Source: Olleya namhaensis
GTDB taxonomy: Bacteria > Bacteroidota > Bacteroidia > Flavobacteriales > Flavobacteriaceae
Assembly (NCBI RefSeq): GCF_900114005.1
Contig: NZ_FORM01000002.1
Location: 496,001 to 560,000 of the forward strand
Direction of reading: 5' to 3'
Length of the DNA stretch: 64,000 bases
In this document: positions 42,008-50,200 of the stretch, piece by piece
Layout: each line of letters starts with the position of its first letter
Numbering within the stretch: the stretch's first letter is position 1
Program-made: the position numbers and the translations under genes
Notes under the pieces: generated by a model
Told to the model about the DNA's origin: nothing
Database searches by the model: none
What the model saw: the letters and a program-made list of their open reading frames with translations, nothing else

Positions 42008-42630
42008 ACTAAATACTCCAAAAACTGAGCTCTAGGTATATCCTCCGCACCTAAACTTTCAAGGTGATTAGTATATACTTGGCAATCTATAAGCTTGTAA
42101 TTGGTATTCTGCACAAAACTTATAAAGCCCACTTTACTAGCATTGCTAACTGTAGCAAACATACTTTCTCCGCAAAACACACCATTACCAAGATCCACAC
42201 CATATAAACCGCCTACCAATTCTTTATTTAACCAAACCTCTATAGATTTAGCATATCCTAAATGATGTAATTTGGTGTATGCATCAATCATCCCTTTGGT
42301 AATCCATGTGTCCTCTTGACCTATTCTTTTAGCTGCTGCGCATGCCTTAATTACCGAATCAAAACTTGTATTAACTGTAACTTCAAAATCTGAGTTACGT
42401 AATACTTGCCTCATGCTTTTAGAGACTTTCAATGCTTCCGGAAATAAAACAAATCTTGGATCTGGAGACCACCACATAATAGTATTATCGTCTTCAAACC
42501 AAGGAAAAATTCCTTTTTGATAGGCTAGCAATAAACGTTGGGCACTTAAATCACCTCCAACAGCTAGCAAACCATCTTCGGTAGCATGGGACACATCAGG
42601 AAAAGAAAGATTACTATTTAATAAATCCAT
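42004..42630 (-). CDS. aat: Leucyl/phenylalanyl-tRNA-protein transferase
   Basis: 208 aa. It transfers Leu or Phe from aminoacyl-tRNA to N-terminal Lys/Arg of proteins, marking them for ClpS/ClpAP-type degradation. Conserved segments FPWFEDDNTIMWWSPDPRFVLFP, GGLYGVDLG and the ESMFATVSNASKVGF region are present. Length is typical for the family. Convergent with tag. Confidence 0.96.
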   Translation of the reverse strand: MDLLNSNLSFPDVSHATEDGLLAVGGDLSAQRLLLAYQKGIFPWFEDDNTIMWWSPDPRFVLFPEALKVSKSMRQVLRNSDFEVTVNTSFDSVIKACAAAKRIGQEDTWITKGMIDAYTKLHHLGYAKSIEVWLNKELVGGLYGVDLGNGVFCGESMFATVSNASKVGFISFVQNTNYKLIDCQVYTNHLESLGAEDIPRAQFLEYLV

Positions 42631-42670
42631 TACAGGTTTTGTTTATCGAAAAATAAGAAAAGGGTCTAAA

Positions 42671-42705
42671 ATAAAAAAACCTCAACACTATTGTATTGAG
42701 GTTTT
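42671..42705 (-). terminator. Terminator of the DUF3127 gene
   Basis: A 10-bp stem (42676-42685 with 42696-42705) followed on the minus strand by T7. It separates the DUF3127 gene from aat. Confidence 0.78.
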
Positions 42706-42739
42706 ATATAATTACGCTGCCAAAACAGCATTGTTTTTA

Positions 42740-43117
42740 CTAGAAAGGTAAATCGTCATGATCTTCAGACTTAACATCTTTTGCAGGCTCAAAAGCTTGT
42801 GCAGGTGGCACTTCTGGCATACCCTGAGGTGCTGCTCCAGCTTGTACACCTTCAATTCTCCATCCTTGGATCGAGTTAAAATATTTAGTTTCTCCTTGAG
42901 GATTAACCCACTCTCTACCACGTAAGTTGATGTTTACTTTTACATCTTGTCCAACTTGGTAATTGTTTAATAAATCACATTTATCTTGAACAAACTCTAC
43001 TAAAATATGTTGAGGATATTGTTCTTCTGTAGTTACTACTAACTCTCTTTTTCTAAATCCGTTGCTACCAAAACTTTGAGTTTCTCCTACTAGCTTAACT
43101 TTTCCTTGTACTTCCAT
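42740..43117 (-). CDS. DUF3127 protein (OB-fold-like) with SSB-like acidic tail
   Basis: 125 aa. Residues ~1-85 match the DUF3127 pattern (KVKLVGETQSFGSNGFRKRELVVTT, then VKVNINLRGREWVNPQG). A proline/alanine linker leads to an acidic terminus ending DHDDLPF, very close to the DDDIPF tip by which single-stranded DNA-binding protein recruits partners. A role in DNA replication or repair is therefore plausible, but DUF3127 has no known function. The start is ATG at 43117. Confidence 0.85.
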   Translation of the reverse strand: MEVQGKVKLVGETQSFGSNGFRKRELVVTTEEQYPQHILVEFVQDKCDLLNNYQVGQDVKVNINLRGREWVNPQGETKYFNSIQGWRIEGVQAGAAPQGMPEVPPAQAFEPAKDVKSEDHDDLPF

Positions 43118-43157
43118 TTTCTATATAATTATTAAATATTCGTCTATTTTGGTATCG

Positions 43158-43184
43158 CAAACTTACGATAATAACACTTTCCAA
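43158..43184 (-). promoter_or_regulatory. Internal promoter of the DUF3127 gene
   Basis: Minus-strand TAAGTTTG (43165-43158) is an exact -7 consensus overlapping the flavin reductase stop, and TTG at 43184-43182 lies 16 nt upstream, a little close for -33. Confidence 0.5.
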
Positions 43185-44017
43185 GCACTATCTACATCAC
43201 TAAAGCTTAAAAAAGACTTTGCTTTTTCATGTTTCTGTTCTGTGGACAAAGAACTTAAATTATGTTGGTTTTTAAAAGCCTGAATGCTTTTTTCCTCAGG
43301 TAAGTTTTCAACATTCCCTAAAAGACCCAAATCATTCCCTGTTAAAACCGCACTTTCTCTAATCTCTTTTGGTAATGCATCAACACCAATACCTAATGTT
43401 GATAGCGGTTTTGGAATTTCGAAAAACCCAGATTTTGCTCTACTATAAAAACTACCACCAGCTCTAGATACTAAATCAAGCTTGACTTGGTCAATTGTAC
43501 CATTTTCATCTAAAACATCTTCTGAAACGTGCATTTTGACAACTTCGCAAATAATTAAATTTCCAGCACCACCTTCTGTACCTAATTTAACAATCTCGTT
43601 AACTTTACACTCCATTTGCACTGGGCTTTCAGCCACTCTAAACGGTTTTACCAAATCCGACTTTAACATCGTTAAACCAGCTTTATCAAACTCATTAACA
43701 CCTTCAGCATACTCTGTGCTACTCAAAGACATCTGCTGTACAATATCATAATTTACAACATTAATAACAACTTCTTTAGTTAACTCGGCATTTTCCAAAG
43801 TGTGCTTAGTTGTATTATCTCTTACACGTCTTGCTGGCGAAAAGATTAAAATTGGAGGGTTTGCACTAAAGACATTAAAAAAACTAAAAGGCGATAAATT
43901 AGGGTTACCATCTGCATCAATAGTACTAGCAAATGCAATTGGTCTAGGTGCTACAGCACTTAATAAATACCCATGTAATTTAGCTGTTGAAAATTCTTGT
44001 GGAGTAAAAGATAACAT
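43163..44017 (-). CDS. Flavin reductase-like FMN-binding protein
   Basis: 284 aa from the ATG at 44017 (MLSFTPQEF). The flavin reductase-like split barrel is recognised by AVAPRPIAFASTIDADGNPNLSPFSFFN (residues ~20-45), the usual FMN-binding opening, followed by INVVNYDIVQQMS. Members reduce or bind flavins or act on xenobiotics; activity here is unknown. A longer in-frame start at 44062 is rejected because the -7 promoter element at 44038-44045 lies between it and the ATG. Confidence 0.9.
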   Translation of the reverse strand: MLSFTPQEFSTAKLHGYLLSAVAPRPIAFASTIDADGNPNLSPFSFFNVFSANPPILIFSPARRVRDNTTKHTLENAELTKEVVINVVNYDIVQQMSLSSTEYAEGVNEFDKAGLTMLKSDLVKPFRVAESPVQMECKVNEIVKLGTEGGAGNLIICEVVKMHVSEDVLDENGTIDQVKLDLVSRAGGSFYSRAKSGFFEIPKPLSTLGIGVDALPKEIRESAVLTGNDLGLLGNVENLPEEKSIQAFKNQHNLSSLSTEQKHEKAKSFLSFSDVDSAWKVLLS

Positions 44018-44037
44018 AGTTGTCTGTTTGATTTTAG

Positions 44038-44045
44038 CAAAAATA
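44038..44045 (-). promoter_or_regulatory. -7 promoter element of the flavin reductase gene
   Basis: Minus-strand TATTTTTG, exact consensus, 20 nt upstream of the ATG at 44017. Confidence 0.55.
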
Positions 44046-44139
44046 CATAATCTGTTTACCAACTAAAAGGTAATTACTGACCAACCATCACAATATTATT
44101 AACAGAATTGCATTATATTAACAACAAAAATTAACCATC

Positions 44140-45321
44140 ATGTTTTTTACAAAACATCGCCAACTAATCCGTTGGATTATTATCATTGCTTCGTTTGCCA
44201 TTATCTCTTTAATTTTATGGAATACCTATGTGTTTTTTCAAAAATTTAAAGCAGAAGAACGCCGTAAAATGGAAACATGGTCATACGCACAAAGTGATTT
44301 TCTAAACAGTTTTAATGATATTAATAGTGAAGTCAATAATGTAACTTCTTTTATAATTACGGATTCCACCTCAACAACACCAATGATACTAGTGTCTCCA
44401 GAAGGCGACTTTCAAAGTTTAAAAAACTTAGATACTACAGGTATTAGAAACGTGACTTCTTTTTTAAAAAAAAGACAACAACAATATCAAGAAGAAAATA
44501 ACCCAATACCATTATCTTACTTTAATAACGACTCTAATAGCGAAGAATCTATTGGGACCTTGTATTACGGTAACTCGCCACTATTAAATAAATTAAAATA
44601 CTACCCATTAGCATTATTATTAATCATCGTTTTATTTGGAGCTGTAGTTTACTTTTTTTATCGTAGTTCAAAAATTGCAACACAAAATAAATTATGGTCA
44701 GGAATGGCTAAAGAAACTGCACATCAAATTGGAACTCCTTTATCTTCTTTAATGGGTTGGACAGAAATTTTAAAAAGTGAAGACACCAATCCTGAATATA
44801 TTAAAGAAATTGAAAAAGACATCCATCGCTTGCAAACTATTACCGAGCGTTTTAGCAAAATAGGATCACTTCCAACGTTAGAAAAATCGGATATTATAGC
44901 CGAAACTCAAGAAGCCTATGATTATCTAAAAACAAGGTCCTCAAAACTAGTCAATTTTAGCCTCAAAATCCCAGAACACCCTATTTACGTCAATTTAAAT
45001 AAGCAATTATATAGCTGGACTATTGAAAATTTAGTTAAAAATGCTATTGATGCCATGAAGGGAAAAGGTGATTTACAGGTCACTATATCACAACTTGAAC
45101 AACAAGTAAAAATTACTGTAACAGATACCGGAAAAGGGATAAGTAAAAACGAATTTAACACTATCTTTGACCCCGGTTACACAACTAAAAGACGCGGTTG
45201 GGGACTTGGCTTATCATTGGCAAAACGAATCGTAGAAGATTTCCATGATGGTCGCATTAAAGTTCTAAATTCTGAAAAAGGAAAAGGAACAACGATGCAA
45301 ATTAGCTTAAAAACGATATAG
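44140..45321 (+). CDS. Membrane-bound sensor histidine kinase
   Basis: 393 aa. Transmembrane helices at about residues 9-28 and 155-178 enclose a ~125-residue periplasmic sensor segment. The phospho-acceptor His195 lies in KETAHQIGTPLSS (an HQIGTP variant of the H box), followed by the N box NLVKNAIDAM, G1 DTGKGI, F box FDPGYTT and G2 GWGLGLSLAK. No response regulator is adjacent; instead a zinc-ribbon protein follows directly. Probable signal unknown. Confidence 0.93.
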   Translation: MFFTKHRQLIRWIIIIASFAIISLILWNTYVFFQKFKAEERRKMETWSYAQSDFLNSFNDINSEVNNVTSFIITDSTSTTPMILVSPEGDFQSLKNLDTTGIRNVTSFLKKRQQQYQEENNPIPLSYFNNDSNSEESIGTLYYGNSPLLNKLKYYPLALLLIIVLFGAVVYFFYRSSKIATQNKLWSGMAKETAHQIGTPLSSLMGWTEILKSEDTNPEYIKEIEKDIHRLQTITERFSKIGSLPTLEKSDIIAETQEAYDYLKTRSSKLVNFSLKIPEHPIYVNLNKQLYSWTIENLVKNAIDAMKGKGDLQVTISQLEQQVKITVTDTGKGISKNEFNTIFDPGYTTKRRGWGLGLSLAKRIVEDFHDGRIKVLNSEKGKGTTMQISLKTI

Positions 45322-45669
45322 ATGGCAGAAAGATTAATAACAATAAAAACAGTTAATTTAAATAACAATTGTCCTGAGTGCTTTAGCACTAAAGGGTTGC
45401 AATTAACATTTAAGCAACGTTTTATTGAAACTTCTTTTTACAAAAGCATTACCCAAGAGGTCAGTACTGAAATGAATTGCACCGTTTGCAATACGCCTAT
45501 TTATCCAGCAAGATGGACGGACGATATCGAACGCGTTTTTGAATACCAAATGAAGGCTTTTCAGCCTAAAAAAGCATCTAAAAAATATAAAAGTTTGTTT
45601 TGGATCTTAATTATTGCAGGTATAGCTGTAATTACAGCAGTAATAGGACTTGTGGCCTATAAACTATAG
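45322..45669 (+). CDS. Zinc-ribbon protein with C-terminal membrane anchor
   Basis: 115 aa. Cys pairs C-P-E-C (residues ~17-20) and C-T-V-C (~52-55) suggest a zinc ribbon; a single C-terminal hydrophobic helix (FWILIIAGIAVITAVIGLVA) anchors it. Its ATG follows the kinase stop without a gap, so the two are translationally coupled, suggesting a kinase accessory role (inferred). No family recognised. Confidence 0.8.
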   Translation: MAERLITIKTVNLNNNCPECFSTKGLQLTFKQRFIETSFYKSITQEVSTEMNCTVCNTPIYPARWTDDIERVFEYQMKAFQPKKASKKYKSLFWILIIAGIAVITAVIGLVAYKL

Positions 45670-46053
45670 GTTGTCACTTATTGCTTTAGCCAAAGCTTCA
45701 AAAGTCTCCTTTTCTAATGTTACTTTATTAATAAATCTAGCATCCTCCATTGTGTTTAATGGTATTAAATGCACATGTACATGAGGTACTTCTAAACCAA
45801 TAACACTTACACCAACACGCTTACAAGGCACTGTTTTTTCTAAAGCTATAGCGACCTTTCTTGAAAATTGCATTAAACCAATATATGCTGCTTCGTCTAA
45901 ATCAAAAATTTTATTCACTTCCTTTTTAGGAATACATAACGTATGTCCTTTAGCATTTGGATTAACATCCAAAAAGGCTAAAAAATCTTCAGTTTCTGCT
46001 ACTTTATAACAAGGGATTTCTCCGTTAACTATTTTTGTAAAAATGGATGCCAT
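45664..46053 (-). CDS. HIT-family (HINT-type) nucleotide hydrolase
   Basis: 129 aa. The histidine triad is HVHVHLIP (His91, His93, His95), which binds and hydrolyses nucleoside phosphoramidates. The N-terminal segment SIFTKIVNGEIPCYKV is the HINT signature. Physiological substrate unknown. It is downstream of greA on the minus strand with a terminator between them, and overlaps the end of the zinc-ribbon gene by 6 nt. Confidence 0.94.
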   Translation of the reverse strand: MASIFTKIVNGEIPCYKVAETEDFLAFLDVNPNAKGHTLCIPKKEVNKIFDLDEAAYIGLMQFSRKVAIALEKTVPCKRVGVSVIGLEVPHVHVHLIPLNTMEDARFINKVTLEKETFEALAKAISDNL

Positions 46054-46080
46054 AATTATTTGTATATGATTTAAAGATAA

Positions 46081-46119
46081 AAAAAGATTCCTGCTTTGTA
46101 CAAAAACAGGAATCTTTTT
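46081..46119 (-). terminator. Terminator between greA and the HIT gene
   Basis: A 13-bp stem (46081-46093 with 46107-46119) whose loop contains a second small palindrome TTTGTACAAA; T-rich on the minus strand. Confidence 0.82.
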
Positions 46120-46164
46120 TATTTGAAATGGTTTTCAGCTTAAGCGAAATAAAACACCATTTAT

Positions 46165-46638
46165 TTATCTACTTATTTCGACAATATCAAATTTAATAAT
46201 ACCGTTTGGCACTTGTATTTCTGCAACGTCCCCAACAGTTTTACCAAGTAAACCTTTACCAATAGGACTGTTTACAGATATTTTTCCTGCTGCTAAGTCT
46301 GCTTCACCATCGGCCACCAAAGTATAATTCATCTCCATTCCATTAGTTTGGTTTTTGATTTTTACTTTTGATAAGACCAATATTTTTGACGTATCCATTT
46401 GAGACTCGTCAATAACACGTGCTCCTGCCATTTGATCTTCTAATTTAGCAATACGCATTTCTAGCATACCTTGCGCTTCTTTAGCTGCATCATATTCGGC
46501 ATTTTCACTTAAATCACCTTTATCTCTTGCTTCCGCAATAGCTCTTGATGCTTTAACACGCTCTACATCCTTAAGTTGCTTTAACTCTTCACGCAACTTT
46601 TTTAATCCTTCTGCTGTATAATAAGATACTTTACTCAT
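46165..46638 (-). CDS. greA: Transcription elongation factor GreA
   Basis: 157 aa. GreA inserts its coiled-coil N-domain (residues ~10-80, with the acidic tip EARDKGDLSENAEYDAAKE) into the RNA polymerase secondary channel and stimulates cleavage of backtracked transcripts. The C-terminal FKBP-like domain carries NSPIGKGLLGKTVGD. The leader on the minus strand includes two hairpins and an exact -7 promoter, suggesting attenuation (see findings). Confidence 0.97.
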   Translation of the reverse strand: MSKVSYYTAEGLKKLREELKQLKDVERVKASRAIAEARDKGDLSENAEYDAAKEAQGMLEMRIAKLEDQMAGARVIDESQMDTSKILVLSKVKIKNQTNGMEMNYTLVADGEADLAAGKISVNSPIGKGLLGKTVGDVAEIQVPNGIIKFDIVEISR

Positions 46639-46655
46639 ATTTTTTTCGTTTAAAT

Positions 46656-46681
46656 AAAAAGGCGCTAAAACAATTTAGCGC
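46656..46681 (-). promoter_or_regulatory. Terminator-like hairpin in the greA leader (putative attenuator)
   Basis: On the minus strand an 8-bp stem GCGCTAAA/TTTAGCGC with a 4-nt loop is followed by C and T5, between the promoter at 46720-46727 and the greA ATG. The flanking genes are divergent, so no upstream transcript needs ending here. Confidence 0.6.
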
Positions 46682-46689
46682 TAAACACA

Positions 46690-46713
46690 AAAATCTCGTC
46701 GACACGAGATTTT
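46690..46713 (-). promoter_or_regulatory. 5'-proximal hairpin of the greA leader
   Basis: A 10-bp perfect stem AAAATCTCGT/ACGAGATTTT with a 4-nt loop, starting close to the expected transcription start and preceding the attenuator-like hairpin. Confidence 0.55.
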
Positions 46714-46719
46714 GCATTA

Positions 46720-46727
46720 CAAATATA
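46720..46727 (-). promoter_or_regulatory. -7 promoter element of greA
   Basis: Minus-strand TATATTTG, exact consensus, about 82 nt before the ATG. A minus-strand TTG at 46744-46742 is 14 nt upstream, close for -33. Confidence 0.55.
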
Positions 46728-46791
46728 CAAAATATTTAACTCAACATTGTAATTGTTGTAAATTGCAATCCTAAAAAATTATTAAATTTAT

Positions 46792-47235
46792 ATGTTAAGG
46801 TCTATAGCTACAATAATATTCTGCTTTGTATTAGTTACCTCTTGTCAAAAAAATGACGATAATGATACTAATAACTTTATCCCCAATATTGCATTTGACA
46901 CTCTAAATTCAATAAATACAACACTACCACAATACAACTCCTTACAGTTTCCTAGCAACCACTTAGTACTTAACGGTTTTGGCTATAAAGGTATTGTAAT
47001 TTATAATATTGGTAACAATATGTACACTGCTTTTGAAATTACCGATCCTAACCACGTACCTTCCACTTGCTCTAAATTAACGGTATCTGGTATTACTGCT
47101 ACCTGTAACTGCGAAGATGGAAATTCTTATAACATTGTAGACGGAGCACCATTTGATGGAACTTCTGGACAGTTTGCTTTAAAACCTTATTTTGTTGAAG
47201 TTAACGGAAGTGTTATTAGAGTTTATAACAATTAA
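46792..47235 (+). CDS. Lipoprotein with a Rieske-like C-terminal segment
   Basis: 147 aa. A lipobox (LVTSC, Cys18) predicts a lipoprotein. In the C-terminal half, TCSKL then CNCEDGNSYNIVDGAPFDG and VEVNGSVIRVYN resemble the second iron-sulfur loop and closing strands of a Rieske domain, but the histidine ligands are absent, so it may keep the fold and not the cluster. Divergent from greA. Function unknown. Confidence 0.7.
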   Translation: MLRSIATIIFCFVLVTSCQKNDDNDTNNFIPNIAFDTLNSINTTLPQYNSLQFPSNHLVLNGFGYKGIVIYNIGNNMYTAFEITDPNHVPSTCSKLTVSGITATCNCEDGNSYNIVDGAPFDGTSGQFALKPYFVEVNGSVIRVYNN

Positions 47236-47264
47236 AAAAGCACCTCAAATTTGAGATGCTTTTT
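47234..47264. terminator. Bidirectional terminator between the lipoprotein and TonB-receptor genes
   Basis: Arms AAAAAGCAcCTCAAA / TTTGAGaTGCTTTTT form a stem with one mismatch, flanked by A and T runs. Confidence 0.8.
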
Positions 47265-47288
47265 ACTGGTTTACTTAAAAATTAGTGA

Positions 47289-49478
47289 TTAAAATTTTAA
47301 CGTTGCACCAACTAAGAAGTTAGTCGTTGCTTGTGGATAATATCCAGCACCCTCTATAGTTGTTGTTGTATTTGGATTAGACCATGTATCGTCATAGGTA
47401 TAGTAATATCCATTAGACACATACTTTTCTCCAAAAATATTATTTACTAGTCCTGAGAACAGGATAGATTTAAAAATTTTATTTGTCTTAATCTCGTAGG
47501 TTACATTAAAATCGTTAACAAAGTAGCTGTCTAATTTTGAGGTATCAGAATCTGTGTTACCCATAAATTGTTCTCCCACAAACTTACTTAAAAGTGAAAA
47601 CTGCAGATTATCCATTGGTTGAAATACAAATGCATTTGAAGCCACTACATCCGGTGAAAAAGAAATATTAGTCTTCCCTAAATTTACAAGTCCACCATCT
47701 CTATTTATAATCGTTTCGTCATTTTTATTTGAGCTAAACGTTACGTTAGGCTGAATAGAAAATTGATTACTTAATTTTACTACTGCTTCCAACTCGATTC
47801 CTAAACGTGAGCTTTTTCCGGAATTATCTCTGATAAACGATCCTACATCATCAATTGCTCCTGTTAGCACCAATTGCTCATTATACAACATGTAATAAGC
47901 ATTTGCATTAAAAATTAAGTTTTTACTTTTGTATCTCCATCCTAGTTCAAAGTCATTTAATTGCTCTGGTTTAATATCTGGATTACTTTCAAAATCACTT
48001 CTACTAGCTTCTCTATTTGCTCGTGCATAAGAGAAATAAAAGTTATTACTAGGGTTTAAATTATAAGATAATCCTGCTTTAGGGTTGAAGAAATTATAGG
48101 TTTTATCTATTTCAAATAATACTAAGTCAGAACTAATACCGCTAGTATCATAATTTACACTTCTAAATTGCAAATCTCCAAACAGGCTTAACTTATTATT
48201 TAATTGGTACGTGGCTTTTGCAAACGCACTAAAATCATATTTATCACCATCACCCTCATAATAACGATCTCTAATCTGGCTATTACTTGCGTATTGAGAC
48301 CAGATTACTTCTCCAAAATGCTCACCATGGTAAGAACTGTAAAACACACCCGAACTTAAATTTAAGTTGTCATCTTTGTAATTAACACTAGCATTTAAAA
48401 CATAAAAATTATTATCTAACCAACGTCTTCTAATTACATCAGTCTCGTTGATGGTTTGGCTCCCTAAAGTGATTGGCTCAAAACCGTAAGTATCAAAATC
48501 TTCGTCTTCTTTATATTGTTCAAAATACCCACGTCCGTAAGTGTAATTTAAACCTAAATTAGTAGACCAATTATTATTAAATTTTTGATTCCAATGCAAT
48601 TGGTAATGATCTTGTGTGTAATTGTCTACTTCGTTATCATAATAACGTGTAATACCATCTTGATCTTGATATTCTCCTGAAGGATTAAATGTTCTATCCT
48701 CTTTAAGTTTGTCTATATCTATACCATTCCAAGCTTGATAGGTAACTTCTTTACCACCAAAAGTAACCGCTTTAATAAGTGTATTATCATCCACATAAGT
48801 ACCCTGAAAGAAGTACGATTTTAAATCTGACGTCGCTCTATCAATATAACCATCAGAATTAATTTGAGATAGTCTACCTGAAATCTCTACATGGTCGTTT
48901 AATAACCCTGTACTATACTTTACGGTATGCTTTCTAGTATTATAGCTTCCAAAGCTATTAGAAACTTCTCCCTTGGCTTCCTTTGCGACTGCATCTGTAA
49001 GTACATTAATACTCGCTCCAAAAGCACCTGATCCATTTGTAGATGTACCAACACCACGTTGTAGCTGTAAACTTTCTACTGAAGAAGAAAAGTCTCCTAA
49101 ATTAACCCAAAATGTTCCTAGACTTTCTGAATCATTATATGGAATACCATTAATAGTAATATTTGTTGATTGCGCACTTACACCACGCACACGGATTCCA
49201 GTATATCCAACTCCTGCTCCGGCATCACTTGTAGTTACAACAGATGGTAAATAATTTAAAAGAATAGGTATATCCTGACCTAAATTACGTTTTTCTAAAT
49301 CTGCTTTTGTAACATTAGAGTGTGTAATTGGCGAATCTGCCTCTACCCGAATAGATTGAATTAAGACTTCGTCTAGTTTGGTGATTTTTGTTGAGTCTAA
49401 GGTAACTGTTTTTTGGTCTTGCCCGTAAGCACTGGCCGATAACACTAAAAGTGTTAAAAAAAGAAATAAATTTTTCAT
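47289..49478 (-). CDS. TonB-dependent outer-membrane receptor, probable thiamine-type substrate
   Basis: 729 aa with a signal peptide (SASAYGQD), a plug domain (residues ~45-160, with RGVSAQSTNITINGIPYND and LQLQRGVGTSTNGSGAFG) and a 22-strand-type beta barrel ending in a C-terminal aromatic (FLVGATLKF). Uptake needs TonB energy. A TPP riboswitch lies in its leader, so the substrate is likely thiamine or a precursor; this assignment rests on the riboswitch, not on barrel residues. No surface lipoprotein (SusD) follows. Confidence 0.93.
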   Translation of the reverse strand: MKNLFLFLTLLVLSASAYGQDQKTVTLDSTKITKLDEVLIQSIRVEADSPITHSNVTKADLEKRNLGQDIPILLNYLPSVVTTSDAGAGVGYTGIRVRGVSAQSTNITINGIPYNDSESLGTFWVNLGDFSSSVESLQLQRGVGTSTNGSGAFGASINVLTDAVAKEAKGEVSNSFGSYNTRKHTVKYSTGLLNDHVEISGRLSQINSDGYIDRATSDLKSYFFQGTYVDDNTLIKAVTFGGKEVTYQAWNGIDIDKLKEDRTFNPSGEYQDQDGITRYYDNEVDNYTQDHYQLHWNQKFNNNWSTNLGLNYTYGRGYFEQYKEDEDFDTYGFEPITLGSQTINETDVIRRRWLDNNFYVLNASVNYKDDNLNLSSGVFYSSYHGEHFGEVIWSQYASNSQIRDRYYEGDGDKYDFSAFAKATYQLNNKLSLFGDLQFRSVNYDTSGISSDLVLFEIDKTYNFFNPKAGLSYNLNPSNNFYFSYARANREASRSDFESNPDIKPEQLNDFELGWRYKSKNLIFNANAYYMLYNEQLVLTGAIDDVGSFIRDNSGKSSRLGIELEAVVKLSNQFSIQPNVTFSSNKNDETIINRDGGLVNLGKTNISFSPDVVASNAFVFQPMDNLQFSLLSKFVGEQFMGNTDSDTSKLDSYFVNDFNVTYEIKTNKIFKSILFSGLVNNIFGEKYVSNGYYYTYDDTWSNPNTTTTIEGAGYYPQATTNFLVGATLKF

Positions 49479-49597
49479 TACGATTAAAATGATAATCGAA
49501 TAAAAAGAGGTGATTATTCTTAATTGTTATTAATTAGTTTTTGCAACACTTAGACTATCTAAGTATCACTTAGTAACACAATAAATGTGTTTCAAAT

Positions 49598-49668
49598 TCC
49601 TAAACAGCATTACCTGTTCTAGGTTCAATGGGTATGATCTCAGCCGATATAGGCACCCCTTTTATGAG
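49598..49668 (-). promoter_or_regulatory. TPP riboswitch (THI box)
   Basis: On the minus strand the leader contains the conserved blocks of the thiamine pyrophosphate riboswitch in order: GGGGTGCC, then GGCTGAGATCATACCC, then GAACCTAGAACAGGTAATGC. The receptor ATG at 49478 lies 120 nt downstream, leaving room for an expression platform. TPP binding is expected to lower expression. Confidence 0.93.
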
Positions 49669-49675
49669 AACGCTG

Positions 49676-49683
49676 CAAAGGTA
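49676..49683 (-). promoter_or_regulatory. -7 promoter element before the TPP riboswitch
   Basis: Minus-strand TACCTTTG, exact consensus, just upstream of the riboswitch aptamer. Confidence 0.6.
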
Positions 49684-49791
49684 GATTAGAAATTTGATTT
49701 ATGAAATAGCAATCTAACTTTTTTTTAAAATCTACAAAAAACAGCAAATATTAATATTGCAATTACACAATTAAGCCAATTTTAATAGTAT

Positions 49792-50199
49792 TTAATCTAA
49801 GCTTGGCTTTCTGCGACTATTTTTTAGATCAGAATTATATTTCTTATTTTTCAGACGTTTTCGGATAACCGCTCTCGGAATTTTAGTTGGTTTACGCTTG
49901 GCGTCCACATGTAATGCGCCTTCCAGAATGGAAAAAGCACGTTTTATTGCAAAACCTTTATTTTTTAACTGGCTACGACTTTCTCCACACTGCAATATCA
50001 AGACTTGCTCTTTAGTTAACCTATTAGATAGGTTAACTAAAATCAACTCTTTTTGATCCTGGCTCAATACAATTGATAGACTTACAGAAAAACTAAGTTC
50101 TATTTTTGTCGCAACTTTATTTACGTGTTGACCACCACTTCCTGAGCTACGGATAGCTTTTAATTTAAACTCTTTTTCTAAAGCAACTTTATCTAACAT
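49792..50199 (-). CDS. arfB: Alternative ribosome-rescue peptidyl-tRNA hydrolase ArfB (YaeJ)
   Basis: 135 aa. The catalytic Gly-Gly-Gln motif is SGGQHVNKV (residues 21-29), which hydrolyses peptidyl-tRNA in stalled non-stop ribosomes. The basic C-terminal tail (AKRKPTKIPRAVIRKRLKNKK) binds the empty mRNA channel. It lacks the codon-recognition domain of full release factors. Its ATG follows the DUF4301 stop after 1 nt, so they are coupled. Confidence 0.92.
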   Translation of the reverse strand: MLDKVALEKEFKLKAIRSSGSGGQHVNKVATKIELSFSVSLSIVLSQDQKELILVNLSNRLTKEQVLILQCGESRSQLKNKGFAIKRAFSILEGALHVDAKRKPTKIPRAVIRKRLKNKKYNSDLKNSRRKPSLD

Positions 50200-50200
50200 C

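Noticed and set aside
44018-44062. Longer start for the flavin reductase
   Set aside because: The -7 promoter element at 44038-44045 lies within the proposed extension; the ATG at 44017 begins the conserved domain.
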